Position numbers and translations under genes: made by a program. The notes beneath the pieces were generated by a model, which saw only the letters and a program-made list of their open reading frames with translations, made no database searches and was not told where the DNA came from. Of a stretch of 64,000 nucleotides of DNA, positions 61,679 to 64,000 are shown one piece after another (within the stretch, counting starts at the first letter, position 1; each line of letters opens with the position of its first letter). The DNA is from Cedecea neteri NBRC 105707 = ATCC 33855. GTDB lineage: Bacteria > Pseudomonadota > Gammaproteobacteria > Enterobacterales > Enterobacteriaceae. The stretch lies in NCBI RefSeq assembly GCF_001571265.1, contig NZ_BCTL01000031.1, forward strand, positions 37,642 through 101,641. Reading direction: 5' to 3'.

Positions 61679-63616
61679 TTACTCACTGGCCAGTGAAGCG
61701 ACCGGATCCATTCTTGCTGCCTTGCGGGCAGGGAGATAACCGAAAACCATGCCGATTAACGTTGAACAGAAAAATGCAATGGTGGCGGCCTGCCAGGACC
61801 AGATGGCGTTGAGCATGTCGCCCCCCATCAGAGAGAACAGTGGGCCGGTGGCGAATGACAGGGCAATACCCAGTGCACCGCCGGTCAGGCAGACCAGCAC
61901 AGCCTCTGTCATAAACTGCTGCATAATGTCGCTTCGTCTCGCCCCCACCGCCATGCGCACGCCAATCTCGTGGGTGCGTTCCGTCACGGAAACCAGCATG
62001 ATATTCATTACTCCCAGGCTACCGATAATCAGGGCGATTGAGGCGACCATCAGGATCAGCAGGCTGAGTGTCATGGACGTGTGTTCAACCGATTTTCGGA
62101 ACTGGTCACGGTTGAACAGCATAAAATCTTTTACCCCATGACGCTGAGTCAGCAACTGCGTAATGGCGCTGACCGCTGCCTCACTCGTGACGTCGTCCCG
62201 CAGTCGAACGCTGATGCTACTCAATGTCGGTTTTCCCACCATGCGGTACATGACGGTACTCCAGGGCATCCAGACTGCGATTCGGTTAGGGGGATAATCA
62301 CGGTTACTTTTTGCCACACCAATTACCCGGGCCGGAACGGATCCGAGAAAAACAATCTGGCCCAGCGCGTCGGTACCCGGATCGCCAAAAAGGGAGTGTA
62401 CGGCATTATCATTGATAATGACTTCCTGCAGGGCATGACGGTCATCGCGAAACGTGGCACCCTGAATAATTGCGATGCCGTTCACGTGAAAATAGTCCCG
62501 CCCGACGCCGTTGATGGTGGCTGTGGCTGATTTTCCGCGAAAGCGGATAGTGTCCTGAGCGTAGATCTCCGGCGTGACGCTTTCGATAAAATTCTGCTGT
62601 ACGAGGGCATCCGCGTCGGCGGGGACCAGTGTGCGGATTTTGTCGGCGGCATCATCGAAGAAATCGCTACCTGGGAAAATAGCGACCACATTGGTCCCCA
62701 GCCCTTTGATGTTTTCCAGCGTTCGCTGTTTGGCCCCTTCGCCCAGCGCGACAACGGTGACAACGGCGGCAATCCCGAAAATGATACCGGTCATTGTTAA
62801 TGCGGTGCGCAGGCGGTGCACATTCATCGATTTTAGCGCCATATGCAGCGACTCACGGGTGCGATCCAGGAGAGTCTGCCAGCCTTTCTGCAACACCCGG
62901 GGCGATTGTGGAAACGGTTGCCCGGTACCCGGGTTATGCCCGCTGTCCGAAATGATTTCACCGTCCTGAAGTTCTATGACGCGCTGGGCACGTTTCGCGA
63001 CGTTCATATCATGGGTAACGATAACGACGGTATGGCCGCGCTGGTTTAGCTCACTGAGAATAGCCAGGACTTCCTGACCTGATTGCGAATCGAGCGCGCC
63101 GGTGGGTTCGTCAGCCAGAATTATCTCCCCGCCGTTGATAAGCGATCGTGCAATACTGACGCGTTGCTGCTGCCCACCTGACAGTTGACCTGGCCGGTGG
63201 TTCTCCCACCCTTCCAGCCCCAGTCGGGCCAGCAGTTGGGCTGCCCGCAGACGGCGCTGGTCGCGGGGGCGGTTGGCATAAATGGCCGGGATTTCCACGT
63301 TACCCAGTGCGCTGAGGTCGGGCATAAGATGATAACGCTGAAAGATAAAGCCAATGTGTTCCCGGCGTATCTGTGCCAGCGCGTCAGCAGACAGCTGCGC
63401 TGCATTCTGGCCACCAATTACGTAGTCGCCGCAGTCAGGTACATCGAGGCAACCCATAATATTCATCAGCGTTGATTTACCGGAGCCGGAAGCCCCGATG
63501 ATGGCAACCATTTCACCGGCCCTGATAGTCAGGTTGATATCTTTCAGTACGCTGAGGGACTGATTGCCGTTTGAGTAAGTCCGGTTGATACCTTTTAGTT
63601 CAATGACTGCCTTCAC
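61679..63616 (-). CDS. macB: MacB-type ABC transporter (ATPase and permease)
   Basis: The 645-residue protein has an N-terminal nucleotide-binding domain: Walker A GASGSGKST at 41-49, signature LSGGQQQRVS near 146, Walker B ILADEPTGALDS. A membrane helix near 275-295 follows, then the periplasmic MacB domain and three C-terminal helices (LLILMVASIALIIGSLGVMN, then two more). MacB drives export of macrolides or peptides from the periplasm through an outer membrane factor. It overlaps macA by four bases. Confidence 0.93.
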   Translation of the reverse strand: MKAVIELKGINRTYSNGNQSLSVLKDINLTIRAGEMVAIIGASGSGKSTLMNIMGCLDVPDCGDYVIGGQNAAQLSADALAQIRREHIGFIFQRYHLMPDLSALGNVEIPAIYANRPRDQRRLRAAQLLARLGLEGWENHRPGQLSGGQQQRVSIARSLINGGEIILADEPTGALDSQSGQEVLAILSELNQRGHTVVIVTHDMNVAKRAQRVIELQDGEIISDSGHNPGTGQPFPQSPRVLQKGWQTLLDRTRESLHMALKSMNVHRLRTALTMTGIIFGIAAVVTVVALGEGAKQRTLENIKGLGTNVVAIFPGSDFFDDAADKIRTLVPADADALVQQNFIESVTPEIYAQDTIRFRGKSATATINGVGRDYFHVNGIAIIQGATFRDDRHALQEVIINDNAVHSLFGDPGTDALGQIVFLGSVPARVIGVAKSNRDYPPNRIAVWMPWSTVMYRMVGKPTLSSISVRLRDDVTSEAAVSAITQLLTQRHGVKDFMLFNRDQFRKSVEHTSMTLSLLILMVASIALIIGSLGVMNIMLVSVTERTHEIGVRMAVGARRSDIMQQFMTEAVLVCLTGGALGIALSFATGPLFSLMGGDMLNAIWSWQAATIAFFCSTLIGMVFGYLPARKAARMDPVASLASE

Positions 63617-64000
63617 AGGAAGAAGACTCCCTCGGCAGGTTTGGCCTCTGGCTGAGACAGCGTAACGGTTTCACCTGCCTTCAGTCCGGAGAGGATCTGC
63701 ACATCAACATTGTTGGTGATCCCGGTTTTGACTTCACGCGCCTCAGTATGTCCGTCTGGGGTCAGCACCTGTACCTGCGATTTTTTATCCGCTGTTTTAT
63801 GCACCGCCTGGACAGGTATCAGGAGGGTGTTTTTTGCTTCGCCAAGCACCATTGAGACCTGGGCAGTCATGGCAATGCGCAGGCGATTACCGGCGTTTGG
63901 AACGTCGAGGAGTGCGTTGTAATAAACGGATGCATTTGACGTTCCGGACCCCGAGGACGTGCTGTTGCTGGCCAGTGAATCGTCTTTCATTATCGATTCC
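63613..64000 (-). CDS. macA: MacA-type periplasmic adaptor (partial, C-terminal end)
   Basis: The frame is open to the end of the window, so only about 128 C-terminal residues are seen. They contain YYNALLDVPNAGNRLRIAMT, LLIPVQAVHKTADKKSQVQV and GLKAGETVTLSQPEAKP, the beta-barrel and membrane-proximal parts of MacA. It links MacB to the outer membrane factor. Confidence 0.9.
   Translation of the reverse strand, partial: ESIMKDDSLASNSTSSGSGTSNASVYYNALLDVPNAGNRLRIAMTAQVSMVLGEAKNTLLIPVQAVHKTADKKSQVQVLTPDGHTEAREVKTGITNNVDVQILSGLKAGETVTLSQPEAKPAEGVFFL

Noticed and set aside
1..64000. tRNA genes as integration targets
   Set aside because: I looked for cloverleaf patterns and CCA ends near the element borders and saw none that I could support.

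Overview
The window looks like the genome of a member of the Enterobacteriaceae, closest in feel to Klebsiella or Enterobacter. The grounds are a Sci-1-like type VI secretion (T6SS) operon, an Hcp protein of the enteroaggregative E. coli type, a gldA/dhaK glycerol module, a MacAB pump with its own outer membrane factor, and an IS26-type element. The species cannot be settled from the sequence alone.

Layout. (1) Bases 1-14068: the 3' part of a T6SS cluster (tssM, tssA, an AT-rich membrane protein, tssF, tssG, tssJ, tssE). It continues with a NERD nuclease-helicase, a second TssA-like VasL-domain protein and a protein made of four Myb/SANT-like repeats. (2) 14069-16212: a frameshifted gene and gene relics. 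(3) 16213-46778: much of the type G (ICEHin1056/PFGI-1/SPI-7 class) conjugation region of an integrative conjugative element (ICE): TIGR03761, topB (frameshifted), DUF3577, ssb, PilL-N, TIGR03759, a lytic transglycosylase, TIGR03765, TraD, TIGR03747, RAQPRD, TIGR03758/45/50/46/49/52/51, the VirB4-like ATPase, TIGR03757/56/55, TraG and a DUF3742-like gene. Two insertions break this otherwise collinear operon: a lone modA at 28.1-28.9 kb, and at 37.4-40.2 kb an island with an orphan hcp, a small protein starting MGACVSK, a truncated protein-kinase gene and a tiny Cys/His secreted peptide. No relaxase, parA, dnaB or complete set of ICE maintenance genes lies in the window.

(4) 46.8-54.3 kb: ICE-like cargo. 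It has an AAA+ ATPase/subtilase pair matching the IetAS antiphage module, two GNAT acetyltransferases, a periplasmic protein, a second copy of a structured RNA also found before the DUF3577 gene, and a tyrosine recombinase. (5) 54.7-64 kb: glycerol dehydrogenase and ATP-dependent dihydroxyacetone kinase, an 820-bp IS26-family element without target duplication, an alpha/beta hydrolase, IS3-family and dhaL relics, and a convergently placed macA(partial)-macB-OMF efflux operon.

How the parts work together. The T6SS genes encode the membrane complex (TssJ, TssM), baseplate (TssE, TssF, TssG) and cap/assembly proteins (TssA). The orphan hcp in the ICE could feed tube protein and small effectors into this machine. 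The ICE genes build a conjugative pilus and channel. The strongest points for a second look are the hcp/MGACVSK/kinase island, the Myb-repeat and NERD-helicase genes inside the T6SS operon, the IetAS pair, and two tandem-pseudoknot RNAs whose stems and pseudoknots covary within this one window (best match: the STAXI RNA class).
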